DNA of 64,000 nucleotides from Larkinella humicola (GTDB lineage Bacteria; Bacteroidota; Bacteroidia; Cytophagales; Spirosomataceae): NCBI RefSeq assembly GCF_008727875.1, contig NZ_VTWS01000004.1, positions 62,001 to 126,000 of the forward strand, read 5' to 3'. Shown piece by piece: positions 33,466 to 42,987 of this stretch (position 1 is its first letter; each line of letters starts with the position of its first letter). The notes under the pieces were generated by a model. It saw only the letters and a program-made list of their open reading frames with translations, ran no database searches and was not told where the DNA came from. The position numbers and the translations under genes were made by a program.

Positions 33466-34042
33466 ACTCGTCTCGACGGCGGCTCCCCTGCCGATTGAGA
33501 ACATCGATACGGATCAGATCATCCCGGCGCGGTTCCTGAAAGCCACCACGCGCGAAGGATTCGGTGATAACCTGTTCCGCGACTGGCGGTATACGGCCGA
33601 CAACACGCCCAAAGCCGATTTCGTGCTGAACAATCCAATCTACGCCGGTGCTAAAATTTTGGTTGCGGGTAAAAACTTCGGCATGGGTTCCAGCCGCGAA
33701 CATGCCGCCTGGGCAATTCATGACTACGGTTTTAAAGTAGTCATCTCCAGCTTTTTCGCCGATATTTTCAGAAATAATTCCCTGAATAATTTCGTGTTGC
33801 CCGCTCAGGTTTCGGACGAATTTCTGGCGGAAATCTTCAAAGCCATCGAAGCCGATTCGCAAACGCAGATCACCGTCGATCTGGTGAACCAGGAGATTAT
33901 TCTGGCAAACGGTTTGAAAGAAGCATTTGCCATCAACGCCTATAAAAAACAGTGTTTGATGAACGGCTACGACGACATCGATTACCTGTTGAGTCTGAGT
34001 TCAGAAGTTAAAAAATTTGATCTAGCCCATGCTAATTTCTAA
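33443..34042 (+). CDS. leuD: 3-isopropylmalate dehydratase small subunit
   Basis: A 199-residue swivelling subunit that completes the LeuCD enzyme. Visible are [18 protein letters not shown] (about residues 15-32) and [16 protein letters not shown] (about 73-88), the typical substrate-binding loop. Two ATG codons are possible: 33443 (MSKETMHKL) and 33458 ([12 protein letters not shown]). The second would still overlap the toxin gene by eight bases. Length is normal for the 195-200 residue form. It is followed by a long imperfect inverted repeat before leuB. Confidence 0.95.
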   Translation: MSKETMHKLVSTAAPLPIENIDTDQIIPARFLKATTREGFGDNLFRDWRYTADNTPKADFVLNNPIYAGAKILVAGKNFGMGSSREHAAWAIHDYGFKVVISSFFADIFRNNSLNNFVLPAQVSDEFLAEIFKAIEADSQTQITVDLVNQEIILANGLKEAFAINAYKKQCLMNGYDDIDYLLSLSSEVKKFDLAHANF

Positions 34043-34133
34043 TGAGTAAATGAGTGAATGAGTGAATAGCTTCGCGGGAAGCAGGTATTAGCGGAGCTAT
34101 TCACTCATTCGCTCATTCACTCATTCGCTCATT
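34041..34133. repeat. Imperfect inverted repeat made of octamer units between leuD and leuB
   Basis: Arms 34041-34075 and 34091-34125 match at 32 of 35 positions around a 15-base loop; the right arm region goes on to 34133 with one more unit. Each arm is itself a run of near-identical octamers (AATGAGTG and complement CACTCATT). The left arm begins inside the leuD stop codon and the element ends nine bases before the leuB ATG. Confidence 0.7.
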
Positions 34134-34142
34134 GAAAGAGGA

Positions 34143-35213
34143 ATGAAAAAACACATTGTAGTCATCGCCGGCGACGGCATTGGTCAGGAAGTAACCACCG
34201 TTGGGAAACAGGTTCTGGACCGGATTGCGGAAAAATTCGGCCACGAATTCACGTACGACGAAGCGCTGATTGGTCACGCGGCCATTGAAGCCACGGGTAA
34301 TCCGCTTCCCGAAGAAACCATCACCAAGTCGAAGCAGTCGGACGCCATTTTGTTTGGTGCCGTTGGTCACCCCAAATACGACAACGATCCGTCGGCGAAA
34401 GTCCGGCCCGAACAGGGTTTGCTGGGCATCCGGAAAGCACTCGGTCTGTACGCCAACCTGCGGCCCATCAAGCTGTTTGACGAACTGTTGCAGGCGTCGA
34501 GCATCAAACCAGAGTTTCTGCAAGGTGCTGATATTCTGTTCTTTCGTGAGCTTACAGGCGACGTTTATTTTGGCGAAAAAGGACGGAAAGACGGCGGTGA
34601 CACGGCGTATGACCTGATGATTTACAGCCGTTACGAAGTGGAACGAATTGCCGTCAAGGCGTTCGACGCGGCCATGACCCGTCGGAAAAAGCTGTGTTCA
34701 GTCGATAAAGCCAACGTGCTGGAATCGTCGCGACTGTGGCGCGAGGTGGTGCAGGAAGTGGCCAAACGGTATCCGGAAGTCGAAGTGGAACACCAGTTTA
34801 TCGATGCCGCTGCGATGTTGCTCATCAAAGATCCGCGCCGGTTTGACGTGGTCGTAACGGGCAACCTGTTCGGGGATATTCTGACCGATGAAGCGTCGCA
34901 GATTGCCGGTTCGATGGGCATGCTGGCGTCGGCATCCATCGGCGACACCACAGGCTTGTATGAACCCATTCACGGTTCAGCCCACGACATTACGGGCAAA
35001 GGCGTTGCCAATCCGCTGGCGTCGGTGTTGTCGGCGGCTCTGATGCTGGAAATTTCGTTTGGCATGAAAGCCGAAGCCGAAGCCGTTGTCGATGCCGTCG
35101 ATCAGGTATTGAAAGCCGGTTTCCGAACCCGCGACATTGCGGATTCCAACACGCCAGCCGACCTGATTTTAGGTACGGAGGCCATGGGAAAGCAACTACT
35201 TTCCAAACTTTGA
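34143..35213 (+). CDS. leuB: 3-isopropylmalate dehydrogenase
   Basis: A 356-residue NAD-dependent enzyme that oxidises and decarboxylates 3-isopropylmalate. It opens with [19 protein letters not shown], and has the metal/substrate signature [20 protein letters not shown] (about residues 240-259). LRPIKLF (about 105-111) and the catalytic lysine/tyrosine segment are in place. Length is normal (350-365). It lies 100 bases after leuD and 40 before leuA. Confidence 0.96.
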   Translation: MKKHIVVIAGDGIGQEVTTVGKQVLDRIAEKFGHEFTYDEALIGHAAIEATGNPLPEETITKSKQSDAILFGAVGHPKYDNDPSAKVRPEQGLLGIRKALGLYANLRPIKLFDELLQASSIKPEFLQGADILFFRELTGDVYFGEKGRKDGGDTAYDLMIYSRYEVERIAVKAFDAAMTRRKKLCSVDKANVLESSRLWREVVQEVAKRYPEVEVEHQFIDAAAMLLIKDPRRFDVVVTGNLFGDILTDEASQIAGSMGMLASASIGDTTGLYEPIHGSAHDITGKGVANPLASVLSAALMLEISFGMKAEAEAVVDAVDQVLKAGFRTRDIADSNTPADLILGTEAMGKQLLSKL

Positions 35214-35253
35214 TTCAGCGAGAACACTCTATCCCAATTTACTCTTATTAACC

Positions 35254-36393
35254 ATGAGCCAACGGATTTATATTTTCGACACCACCCTGCGCGACGGCGA
35301 GCAAGTGCCGGGTAGCCAATTATCTACCGAAGAAAAAATCGTGGTGGCGAAAGAACTGGAGCGTCTCGGCGTCGATATTATTGAAGCGGGATTTCCGGTT
35401 TCGAGCCCGGGCGATTTTCGGTCCATTGTTGAAATTTCGAAAGCGGTGACCGAACCGGTCATCTGCGCGCTTTCGCGGGCCAAAAAAGAAGACATCGATG
35501 CCGCCGGTGAAGCGTTGAAATTCGCCAAACGTAAGCGGATTCACACCGGGATCGGTTCGTCAGACATTCACATCCGGAATAAATTCAACAGCACACGCGA
35601 TCAGATTGTGGAGCAGGCCATTGCGGCTGTCAAGCACGCCCGGACGTATGTGGAAGATGTGGAGTTCTACGCCGAAGACGCTGGCCGGGCCGACCTTGCG
35701 TTCCTGGCCCGACTCACCGAAGCCGTCATTAACGCCGGAGCGACGGTGGTAAACATCCCGGATACGACCGGTTATTGTCTGCCGGATGAATACGGAAATA
35801 AGATCAAGTATATTTACGAACACGTTTCGAACGTTCACAAAGCCATTATTTCCATCCACTGCCACAACGACCTCGGTCTGGCCACGGCTAATACGCTGGC
35901 CGGGATTCAGCAGGGTGCGCGCCAGGTGGAAGTAACGATCAACGGCATTGGCGAGCGCGCCGGAAACACCTCGCTGGAGGAAGTGGTGATGGCGTTGCAA
36001 GTGCACAAAGAACTGGGTTTTGAGACCAATATCAACGCCAAGCGGTTGTTCCCGGTTAGCCAGCTCGTATCGGAAATGATGAATATGCCCGTGCAGGCCA
36101 ACAAAGCCATCGTAGGCCGGAACGCCTTCGCCCACTCGTCGGGCATTCACCAGGACGGTTTTCTGAAACACTCCGAAAACTACGAAATCATGAATCCGCA
36201 CGACGTCGGCGTTCCCGAATCGTCGATCGTGCTGACGGCCCGCAGTGGTCGCCACGCCCTGAAACACCGGCTTGAACTGCTGGGTTTCCGGTATGACAAA
36301 CCGACTTTAGACACCATCTATACGCGTTTTCTCGACATGGCCGATGTCCGCAAAGAGGTAAATGACAAGGATTTGATGGAGTTGGTTCGCTGA
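35254..36393 (+). CDS. leuA: 2-isopropylmalate synthase, short form
   Basis: A 379-residue TIM-barrel enzyme that condenses 2-oxoisovalerate with acetyl-CoA, the committed step to leucine. The metal motif [12 protein letters not shown] (residues 9-20), [16 protein letters not shown] (about 206-221) and [14 protein letters not shown] are intact, and the C-terminal communication region [13 protein letters not shown] is present. It stops there: the 120-residue LeuA allosteric domain that binds leucine is missing, so feedback control by leucine in the usual way is not expected. A related homocitrate or citramalate synthase cannot be ruled out, but its place behind leuCDB makes leuA the best call. 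Confidence 0.92.
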   Translation: MSQRIYIFDTTLRDGEQVPGSQLSTEEKIVVAKELERLGVDIIEAGFPVSSPGDFRSIVEISKAVTEPVICALSRAKKEDIDAAGEALKFAKRKRIHTGIGSSDIHIRNKFNSTRDQIVEQAIAAVKHARTYVEDVEFYAEDAGRADLAFLARLTEAVINAGATVVNIPDTTGYCLPDEYGNKIKYIYEHVSNVHKAIISIHCHNDLGLATANTLAGIQQGARQVEVTINGIGERAGNTSLEEVVMALQVHKELGFETNINAKRLFPVSQLVSEMMNMPVQANKAIVGRNAFAHSSGIHQDGFLKHSENYEIMNPHDVGVPESSIVLTARSGRHALKHRLELLGFRYDKPTLDTIYTRFLDMADVRKEVNDKDLMELVR

Positions 36394-36409
36394 TATTCGC
36401 TGATAACAG

Positions 36410-36442
36410 AAACCTGTTAGGTCTTGAAGACCTAACAGGTTT
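36410..36442. repeat. 33-base perfect palindrome after leuA
   Basis: Two 16-base arms (36410-36425 and 36427-36442) around a single G, with the same size and central 15 bases as the palindrome at 15472-15504. The two elements differ at arm positions 4 and 9, and in both cases the partner base in the other arm has changed to keep pairing. Confidence 0.8.
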
Positions 36443-36498
36443 TACGAAGGACAGGTTTTACGAAGGACAGGTTTTACGAAGGACAGGTTTTACAAAGG
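36435..36498 (+). repeat. Four tandem copies of a 16-base repeat
   Basis: The unit ACAGGTTTTACGAAGG occurs at 36435, 36451, 36467 and 36483 (the last has CA for CG), with a partial fifth copy. The first copy starts inside the right arm of the palindrome, so the array seems to have grown from its end. Confidence 0.85.
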
Positions 36499-36519
36499 AC
36501 AGGCCGGAAGCTTGTCCTT
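36495..36519 (+). terminator. Probable terminator of the ilv-leu cluster
   Basis: Stem AAGGACA/TGTCCTT (36495-36501 with 36513-36519), 11-base loop, followed by a T-rich stretch (ATTTATTTTCT). It ends 18 bases before the prmA start. Confidence 0.5.
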
Positions 36520-36537
36520 ATTTATTTTCTTTACCGG

Positions 36538-37395
36538 ATGAACTACACGGAACTACAACTGACGCTTGCTGCCGACTATACCGACATTTTCATGGCCGAA
36601 CTCGGAGCCCTGGGCTTCGAATCCTTCGTTGAAACCGATGAAGGTCTGAATGCCTACATTTCTGAATCCGCTTTTGATGAAACTGCGGTCCAGTCGGTTA
36701 TCGATAAATACGCCAATCAAACCGCAATAGCCTATCAGATCAATTCGTTAGAAAAGAAGAACTGGAACGAAGAGTGGGAACGGAATTACCAGCCCATCGA
36801 CGTGCAGGATCGGATTCGCGTTCGGGCGTCGTTTCATGAACCCGATGCCGGTTTTCGGTACGACATCGTCATCAATCCGAAAATGTCGTTTGGAACCGGC
36901 CACCACGAGACGACGGCGATGATGCTCGAACATCAACTGAGCGCCGATGCGGCCGGAAAAACCGTGCTGGACGTTGGCTCCGGCACTGGCATTCTGGCCA
37001 TTCTGTCGGCTTTGCAGGGTGCCGAACGGGTGATCGCGTTTGACATTGAAGAGTGGGCCATTGAAAACGCCCGCGAAAATGCCGAACTGAACGGTTGTTC
37101 GCAAATCGATGTTTTTCAGGGCACGATTCATGACGTTAATCCGGCGGAACGGTTCGACCTCGTGCTGGCTAACATCAACCGGAACGTGTTGTTGGAGGAT
37201 ATACCGGTTTACGTCCGGCTGATGAAACCGGAGAGTACGTTGCTGGTAAGCGGTTTTTACGAACAGGACGCGCCGGATATTGAGGAAAAGGGGTTGGCCG
37301 AAGGGCTGACGAAAACCGGGCAATTGTCCCAAAATAAGTGGGTTTCACTACGATTTATCAAAAGTACCCACGGACCGGCGGTCGATCCCGTTTAG
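36538..37395 (+). CDS. prmA: Ribosomal protein L11 methyltransferase
   Basis: A 285-residue SAM-dependent methyltransferase that trimethylates ribosomal protein L11. The N-terminal substrate-recognition domain (about 1-90) is followed by NPKMSFGTGHHETTAMML (about 117-134), a PrmA signature, motif I DVGSGTGILAILSALQGA (about 147-164) and motif post-I, and NPPY-like LANINRNVL (about 212-220). Length is at the low end of 280-310. The C-terminal tail (STHGPAVDPV) is the least conserved part. The next gene starts 20 bases later. Confidence 0.93.
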   Translation: MNYTELQLTLAADYTDIFMAELGALGFESFVETDEGLNAYISESAFDETAVQSVIDKYANQTAIAYQINSLEKKNWNEEWERNYQPIDVQDRIRVRASFHEPDAGFRYDIVINPKMSFGTGHHETTAMMLEHQLSADAAGKTVLDVGSGTGILAILSALQGAERVIAFDIEEWAIENARENAELNGCSQIDVFQGTIHDVNPAERFDLVLANINRNVLLEDIPVYVRLMKPESTLLVSGFYEQDAPDIEEKGLAEGLTKTGQLSQNKWVSLRFIKSTHGPAVDPV

Positions 37396-37415
37396 GTTCC
37401 GGGTGCCGTACGGGA

Positions 37416-40400
37416 ATGATGAGACAGGTATACAGCATTTTAGCGATATTTCTCCTGCTGGCAACGGCGGCAACGGCGCAAACGTTTAAACTGTCGGACA
37501 ACCCCGAGCAGTTTCTGCCGGATTTACAGAAACTGATGAACGCGGGGGGATCCTATTCCCAAAAAGCCGAAAAAAATCTCGAAACACTATTCACCGAAAA
37601 CCGGCTGTCGGCTCCGCAGAAAGAGCGCGTGATCGCGTTGAGCCGGAAAATGAACACCAAACGCTACCAGGCGGCCCAGCAGTTTGCGCCGTTTTACGAA
37701 GCGCTGTACCAACTGATCGTTACCCAGCAGGTAAGCCCGGCCGAAGTCGACAATTACCTGACGATTGCCGAAAAGTCGTTTGAAAAATACGACGCCAAAA
37801 GCCTGGCGAAAGTGCTGGAAACCGTCCGGTTATTTGCCGAAAAGCGGTTTTTGTACACCAATAACTACAACAAACTTTACGCCAACGGCGGCACGTTCAC
37901 GCTTCGTTTAGCCGATCCAAACGGCAGCGTACCCACATCGGCCGCCGACACCATTGCTTCGGCCAAAAAGCCGCAACCCGCCAAACCGAACGATTCTGAC
38001 GGCTGGGATCTGCCGCTGGATTCAACCGGAAAGGCCAGCCCGCTCCTGTCCTGGACCGAGCGAAAGCCGATTCCGGTGCTGAACGGGCCGGTACTGGAAA
38101 TCAAGGGCGCGGATTTGATCGTGACGACGGCAAACGACTCTGTCGTTTTGAAGAAAACCGATGGTGCCTTGCTGTTGAAAGACGGGATTTGGGTTGGCAA
38201 AGGCGGTTCGTTTTCGTGGGAATCGGCGGGGCAGCCGGAAACGTTTGTGACGCTGGCCGATTACAGTTTTGTGGTTAACAACCCCAAAATCACGGCGGAC
38301 GACGTGACGCTAACCTACAAGCCCCTCGCCAAACCGATCAAAGGGACTTTTGAGTTTGACAGCAAAAAGCGGGTAGCCCGACAGGGACCAACCTACCCCC
38401 GGTTTATGTCGTGGTCCAACGACGTCGTGCTGAATAATTTGGGGAATGGCATCACGTACAAAGGCGGTATTGCGCTGGCGGGAACGAAACTGTATGGTTC
38501 GGCGGCCAATGGGCAATCGTCACTTTTGCAGGTCAGTTACAAGGGAAAACCGGCGTTCAAGGCCAGCAGCCGCCGGTTTGAGTTCGCCGATTCGTTAATT
38601 TCCAGTCCGCTGGTCTCGTTTACCGGCTACATCGACGCCGTCGATACGCTCTATCACCCCGGCGTCGCCTTCCGGTATGACCGCGAAACCGGGATTGCCC
38701 GTTTGAGCAAAGCTGAAAAATCGGGGTATTCCGACACCTATTTCAGCGATAGTTACCACAAATTCTACATTCAGCCCGAAATCGTTCGCTGGGATTTGCC
38801 GCGTCAAAAGGTTGATTTCTACCAGCTTGGTGCCAAAAAAGAAGTGCCGGTGCGGTTTGAATCCTTCGATTTCTTCTATCCCGAGCGGTATGCCGGGATG
38901 TCGGCCGATTTCGGCTTTCATCCGCTCCAACTGGCGGCTAACTACGTGACGGTCAAGAAAACCCAGACGTTTTTTGCCGATGATCTGGCCACCTTTTCCA
39001 AGATTAGCCCGCCGGTGATGCGCAACGTGCTGAATCGTATGGTGGCACTGGGGTATATCGACATGGACCCCAAATCCGAAGAAATGCGCCTGAGCCGGAA
39101 AGGCGTTCTGTACGTTCTGGCGAATGCGCGCCGGAAAGATTACGACAATTTCCTGATTCGCTCGACCTATCCCTCCAACGACAGCACGACCAACGCCACG
39201 ATCAATCTGAATGACAAGTTTTTGACAATCAGAGGAGTTGAACGGTTTAGCATCAGTGATTCATTGAAAATTACCGCAGTTCCGACGGACAAAACGCTAC
39301 GGATTGGGAAAAACCGGGCGTTTACGTTAACCGGACAACTGAAATCCGGCAACATGCGGTATACGGGCAAGGAACTGGGTTTCAACTACGACCAGTTTTC
39401 GATGAACATGACCAAAATCGACTCGATTACCTTCACGCCACAAGGGAAGAATCAGGAGATTGGCGGTGATATTCAGTATGAAAAACCGGGTACGGTTTTC
39501 CTGGCCGACAAAGGCAATAAATCGGGGCGGCAGAAAGACAAAAAGACCACGCAACGGCTATTGATGCCGGAAGGGATGACGGTTTATTTTAACCAGCCGA
39601 ACCGGGGAAATCTGATTTACAACAAAAACGTCTATTTCAAAGTCCCGGCGGTTGACAACGACAGCCTGGGAAAAGGCGACATTGCGTTCGATGGGACGTT
39701 CTTCTCCGACGGGATTTTCCCGCCCATTAAGACCACGCTGAAATCGATGCCCGACAATTCGCTGGGTTTCGAACACGCGGCTCCGGCGGCCGGTTATCCG
39801 CTTTATGGTGGAAAAGGCAACCTGAAGTTTACCGGTAAACTGGTGATGGACCGGAAGGGATTACGGGCTGAAGGCGTTATTTCCCACCTGAACGCATCCT
39901 TGCCAGCCAAAGACATCCTGATGACCCCGGATTCGGTTCTGGCGTCGGGCGAGTCGGGGCAGATCAAAGAAGGACTGGTGGGGAAAGCCTATTTCCCGGC
40001 GGTTAACCTGAAAAACTACGTCATGAAGTGGTTTCCCAAAGCCGACAGCATGAAAATTTCCACCAAAGCCGACCATTTCAGCTTTTACAACGGAACGACG
40101 AATTTGCAGGGCGATTTGCTGGTCCGGTCAGCCGGTTTGTTTGGAAAAGGCACGGTGAAACGGGCGGATTCGGAAGCACAGTCTGAAAACATTAAGTTTA
40201 ACAAAGAAGGCTTTACGGCGGGCAATGCCCAGTTCCGCGTCGTGGCCGATAAGCAGGGAACTACGACGAAACCCATGTTGCTGGGTACGAAGGTCGATCT
40301 GGATTTCAATCAGGTGAAAGGTGTCGTGACCATCGCCACCAACAATGCGACGACCTCGTTCAGCGACACCCTGCTGTCGAGTCTGGAGTTCCCGAATGCC

Positions 40401-42212
40401 GCCTATAAAACGTCGATCAGCAAAGCGCAGTGGAACATCGCGGCCAAAACCATTACGATGAAAGCCGCCAAAACATCCACCTTTACGGCTACCGCAGAGG
40501 AACAGGAAGGACTGACGTTCAATGCCACATCGGCGGTGTATGATGTGGAGAAAGCGACGCTGAACATCAGCGGAGTGCCGTACGTAACCTCGGCCGACGC
40601 CCGGATTTACCCGGAAAAAGGCCTGATTACCATCAAACGGAACGGGGAGATGCTGCCGCTCAAAAATGCCCGGCTGGAGTTGGACACGACCAGCCTGTTT
40701 CACAAATTGAAAGGCGGTAACATTCAGGTGCAGTCGCGGACCCGGTTTTCCGGGGAAGCCGTGTATCAGTTCGCTGCGGCCAAAGGCGACACGGCCAGCA
40801 TCAAGATGGGGAGTTTTGAACTGAAAGAAGCCGCTCCCGTGGCGCTGGCATCGAATACCCGGAGCGTTGGCCGGAAAGGAAAAAACAGCAATGAACTGGC
40901 TAAAACGTATTATACCGTGGCCCGGGCCGATGTGGACGAACGGGACAACGTGACGCTGGCACCCAAAGTGGCCTTCAAAGGCAGCATTACGATGATGGCC
41001 CCCGAACAGGATCTGAAACTGGAAGGGGCGATTAAAATTGCGCTGAAAAAGCGGGCCAATCTGGTCAGTGATTGGATTCCAATGAAGGAGAAAATTGGCG
41101 AAACCTTCAGCATCAAAGTCGATCAAACGCTCAAAAATGACGGCAATCAGCCCCTGACCGCCGGTTTGCATTTCCGGGGCGGAGGCACCGCCGGGCTGTA
41201 TCCGACGTTTTTGTCGATGAAAGAAAGCGACAAGGATGATGATTTATACCGGGCAACGGGCGTCATGACCTACGACGCGAAAGACAAAGTGTTCCGGATT
41301 GTGAAGAAGGATGCCGCCGGGCTGGAAGATGTCGAAGGCGCATTTACGTTCAACGATGCCACGGGCGTGATGAATTTTCAGGGACCGGTCAATGTCATGA
41401 ATACCGGCATGACGGGCTCTGCACCGAATAACTTTGTTTTTGCCGCCGGAACGGGCCGGGCACAGGTCGATAGTTCGACGTTGCGGTTGAATGCGCTGGT
41501 CGGTTTTGCGCTGCCCATTCCACAGCCGGTGAATGCCGCCATTGCCGAGAAGATGGTGAAAGCCAATCTGGACGAAAAGAACGACGAACCCGCGGATGAC
41601 GACCTCGACCGCTTAACCGCCAAACTAGCCGCCATTATCGGTCAGAAAGCGACGGATGTGTACCGCACCAAAGCGCAAAACCAGCACGTTTCGATTACGC
41701 AGGCTGCCCCCAAATTTGTGGCTTCGCTGGTGCTGTCAAACGTCAATCTGCGCTGGTCGGACAAATACAATGCGCTCTACAGCACCGGGCCAATTGGGGT
41801 TTCCAATATTGATAACGTCGATATCAACGCGGAAATGGAGGGTTTTGTCGAAATCCGGAAGAGCGACGGGGGCGACGAAGCGACCATTTACCTGGAAGCT
41901 TCGCCGGATGTCTGGTACTACTGGGATTATAAATCGTCGGGGGGCGCAACGGCCCAGCTGGCGCTGCTGACGTCGGATCAGGAACTGAACGACCGCATCA
42001 TGGCGGGTGGCAAAGCGGGAAGCAAGGCCATTTCCATCATTGCTGCGGACGTGTTCGAGAAAACGCAGTTTACGGACCGCTACATGGACCAGTACAAAAC
42101 CAAGGAAAAACCCAAGCCACAACCAAAAGCAGCGGCTGGCGCAAAAGAAGCGCCTAAAAAAGTGGTTGAAAAGAAAAAGGAAAAAGCTGACGAGAAAAAA
42201 GAAGGGTTCTGA
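37416..42212 (+). CDS. Very large exported protein of unknown function
   Basis: A 1598-residue protein. The ATG at 37416 (MMRQVYSILAIFLLLATAATAQ) gives a clean signal peptide; the frame is open upstream but reads across prmA's end. The N-terminal 150 residues are helical, then come over 1000 residues rich in beta strands with many short repeats of the form 'predicted strand, GNMRYTGKELGFNYDQ-like turn'. A small helical patch (about 540-580, SPPVMRNVLNRMVALGYI) looks like a winged-helix, odd in an exported protein. The tail is a lysine-, alanine- and proline-rich stretch (KKVVEKKKEKADEKKEGF). I do not recognise the family; it is possibly an envelope or surface protein. Its stop codon touches that of upp. 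Confidence 0.8.
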   Translation: MMRQVYSILAIFLLLATAATAQTFKLSDNPEQFLPDLQKLMNAGGSYSQKAEKNLETLFTENRLSAPQKERVIALSRKMNTKRYQAAQQFAPFYEALYQLIVTQQVSPAEVDNYLTIAEKSFEKYDAKSLAKVLETVRLFAEKRFLYTNNYNKLYANGGTFTLRLADPNGSVPTSAADTIASAKKPQPAKPNDSDGWDLPLDSTGKASPLLSWTERKPIPVLNGPVLEIKGADLIVTTANDSVVLKKTDGALLLKDGIWVGKGGSFSWESAGQPETFVTLADYSFVVNNPKITADDVTLTYKPLAKPIKGTFEFDSKKRVARQGPTYPRFMSWSNDVVLNNLGNGITYKGGIALAGTKLYGSAANGQSSLLQVSYKGKPAFKASSRRFEFADSLISSPLVSFTGYIDAVDTLYHPGVAFRYDRETGIARLSKAEKSGYSDTYFSDSYHKFYIQPEIVRWDLPRQKVDFYQLGAKKEVPVRFESFDFFYPERYAGMSADFGFHPLQLAANYVTVKKTQTFFADDLATFSKISPPVMRNVLNRMVALGYIDMDPKSEEMRLSRKGVLYVLANARRKDYDNFLIRSTYPSNDSTTNATINLNDKFLTIRGVERFSISDSLKITAVPTDKTLRIGKNRAFTLTGQLKSGNMRYTGKELGFNYDQFSMNMTKIDSITFTPQGKNQEIGGDIQYEKPGTVFLADKGNKSGRQKDKKTTQRLLMPEGMTVYFNQPNRGNLIYNKNVYFKVPAVDNDSLGKGDIAFDGTFFSDGIFPPIKTTLKSMPDNSLGFEHAAPAAGYPLYGGKGNLKFTGKLVMDRKGLRAEGVISHLNASLPAKDILMTPDSVLASGESGQIKEGLVGKAYFPAVNLKNYVMKWFPKADSMKISTKADHFSFYNGTTNLQGDLLVRSAGLFGKGTVKRADSEAQSENIKFNKEGFTAGNAQFRVVADKQGTTTKPMLLGTKVDLDFNQVKGVVTIATNNATTSFSDTLLSSLEFPNAAYKTSISKAQWNIAAKTITMKAAKTSTFTATAEEQEGLTFNATSAVYDVEKATLNISGVPYVTSADARIYPEKGLITIKRNGEMLPLKNARLELDTTSLFHKLKGGNIQVQSRTRFSGEAVYQFAAAKGDTASIKMGSFELKEAAPVALASNTRSVGRKGKNSNELAKTYYTVARADVDERDNVTLAPKVAFKGSITMMAPEQDLKLEGAIKIALKKRANLVSDWIPMKEKIGETFSIKVDQTLKNDGNQPLTAGLHFRGGGTAGLYPTFLSMKESDKDDDLYRATGVMTYDAKDKVFRIVKKDAAGLEDVEGAFTFNDATGVMNFQGPVNVMNTGMTGSAPNNFVFAAGTGRAQVDSSTLRLNALVGFALPIPQPVNAAIAEKMVKANLDEKNDEPADDDLDRLTAKLAAIIGQKATDVYRTKAQNQHVSITQAAPKFVASLVLSNVNLRWSDKYNALYSTGPIGVSNIDNVDINAEMEGFVEIRKSDGGDEATIYLEASPDVWYYWDYKSSGGATAQLALLTSDQELNDRIMAGGKAGSKAISIIAADVFEKTQFTDRYMDQYKTKEKPKPQPKAAAGAKEAPKKVVEKKKEKADEKKEGF

Positions 42213-42857
42213 TCAGATTTTCTCGCCAAAGGCCAGGTCACCGGCGTCGCCCAACCCGGGTACAATGTAGTAATGTGAATCCAGCCGCTGATCAATGGCT
42301 CCCAGCCAGAGGTGACACTGCGGCATTTTGTCCTGCACATACCGGACGCCTTCGGGGCTGGCCAACACGGCGGCAATGTGGGTTTTGGCGGGTGTTCCAA
42401 ACCGTAGCAGCGCGTGATATACTTTCTCCAGCGATCGCCCGGTTGCCAGCATCGGGTCCATTAGAATGACGGTTTTGCCGCTCAGATCGGGGCTAGAAAT
42501 GTAATCCATTGCCACTTCAAAATCCTCACTCGTTGGCAAATAACCGCGATACGCGCCAATGAAGGCGTTCTCGGCCCGGTCGAAGTAATTCAGAAAACCC
42601 TGGTGAAACGGCAAGCTCGCCCGCAGAATGGTGGCCAGAACCGGCGGTTTTTTGATCAGTGGTGTAGACGACACGCCCAGTGGCGTTTGCACGTTCACGA
42701 CCTGAAACGACATCGACTTGGATATTTCGTAGGCCATCAGTTCTCCCAGCCGTTCCAGATTGCGCCGAAAACGCATCGAATCTTTCTGAATGGTTACATC
42801 GCGGAGTTCGGCAATAAATTGGTCGGCAAGTGAAGGATGATCGGCGAAAACAAACAT
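42213..42857 (-). CDS. upp: Uracil phosphoribosyltransferase
   Basis: A 214-residue salvage enzyme making UMP from uracil and PRPP. The ATG at 42857 (MFVFADHPSLADQF) is preferred to a start at 42926, since the extra residues look non-coding and the family is 205-215 long. Features are RASLPFHQGFLNYFDRA (about 78-94), the PRPP loop VILMDPMLATGRSLEK (about 127-142; the family usually has TGGS, here TGRS) and the uracil-binding C-terminus YIVPGLGDAGDLAFG (about 196-210). It converges with the large gene: the stops TGA and TCA lie directly next to each other at 42210-42215. Confidence 0.94.
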   Translation of the reverse strand: MFVFADHPSLADQFIAELRDVTIQKDSMRFRRNLERLGELMAYEISKSMSFQVVNVQTPLGVSSTPLIKKPPVLATILRASLPFHQGFLNYFDRAENAFIGAYRGYLPTSEDFEVAMDYISSPDLSGKTVILMDPMLATGRSLEKVYHALLRFGTPAKTHIAAVLASPEGVRYVQDKMPQCHLWLGAIDQRLDSHYYIVPGLGDAGDLAFGEKI

Positions 42858-42987
42858 AGGGGCTTTTTCAGTGTAATTTAAAGGGAATGTGTCGGATAAT
42901 CCAAACCCTTTCCCTAATTTGTGCATTGAATTAAGAAGATGTTATTTAGGGTACACCGTCCACACGGTTGCCAGTGTGAAGCTTCCA

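Noticed and set aside
34041-34133. Possible short CRISPR or repeat array between leuD and leuB
   Set aside because: Units are octamers without unique spacers and form an inverted repeat.
36435-36498. Possible CRISPR array after leuA
   Set aside because: The 16-base units are head to tail with no spacers and there are no cas genes.
40128-41171. Minus-strand frame of 347 codons inside the 1598-residue gene
   Set aside because: No start context, signal or family; composition is that of an antisense shadow.
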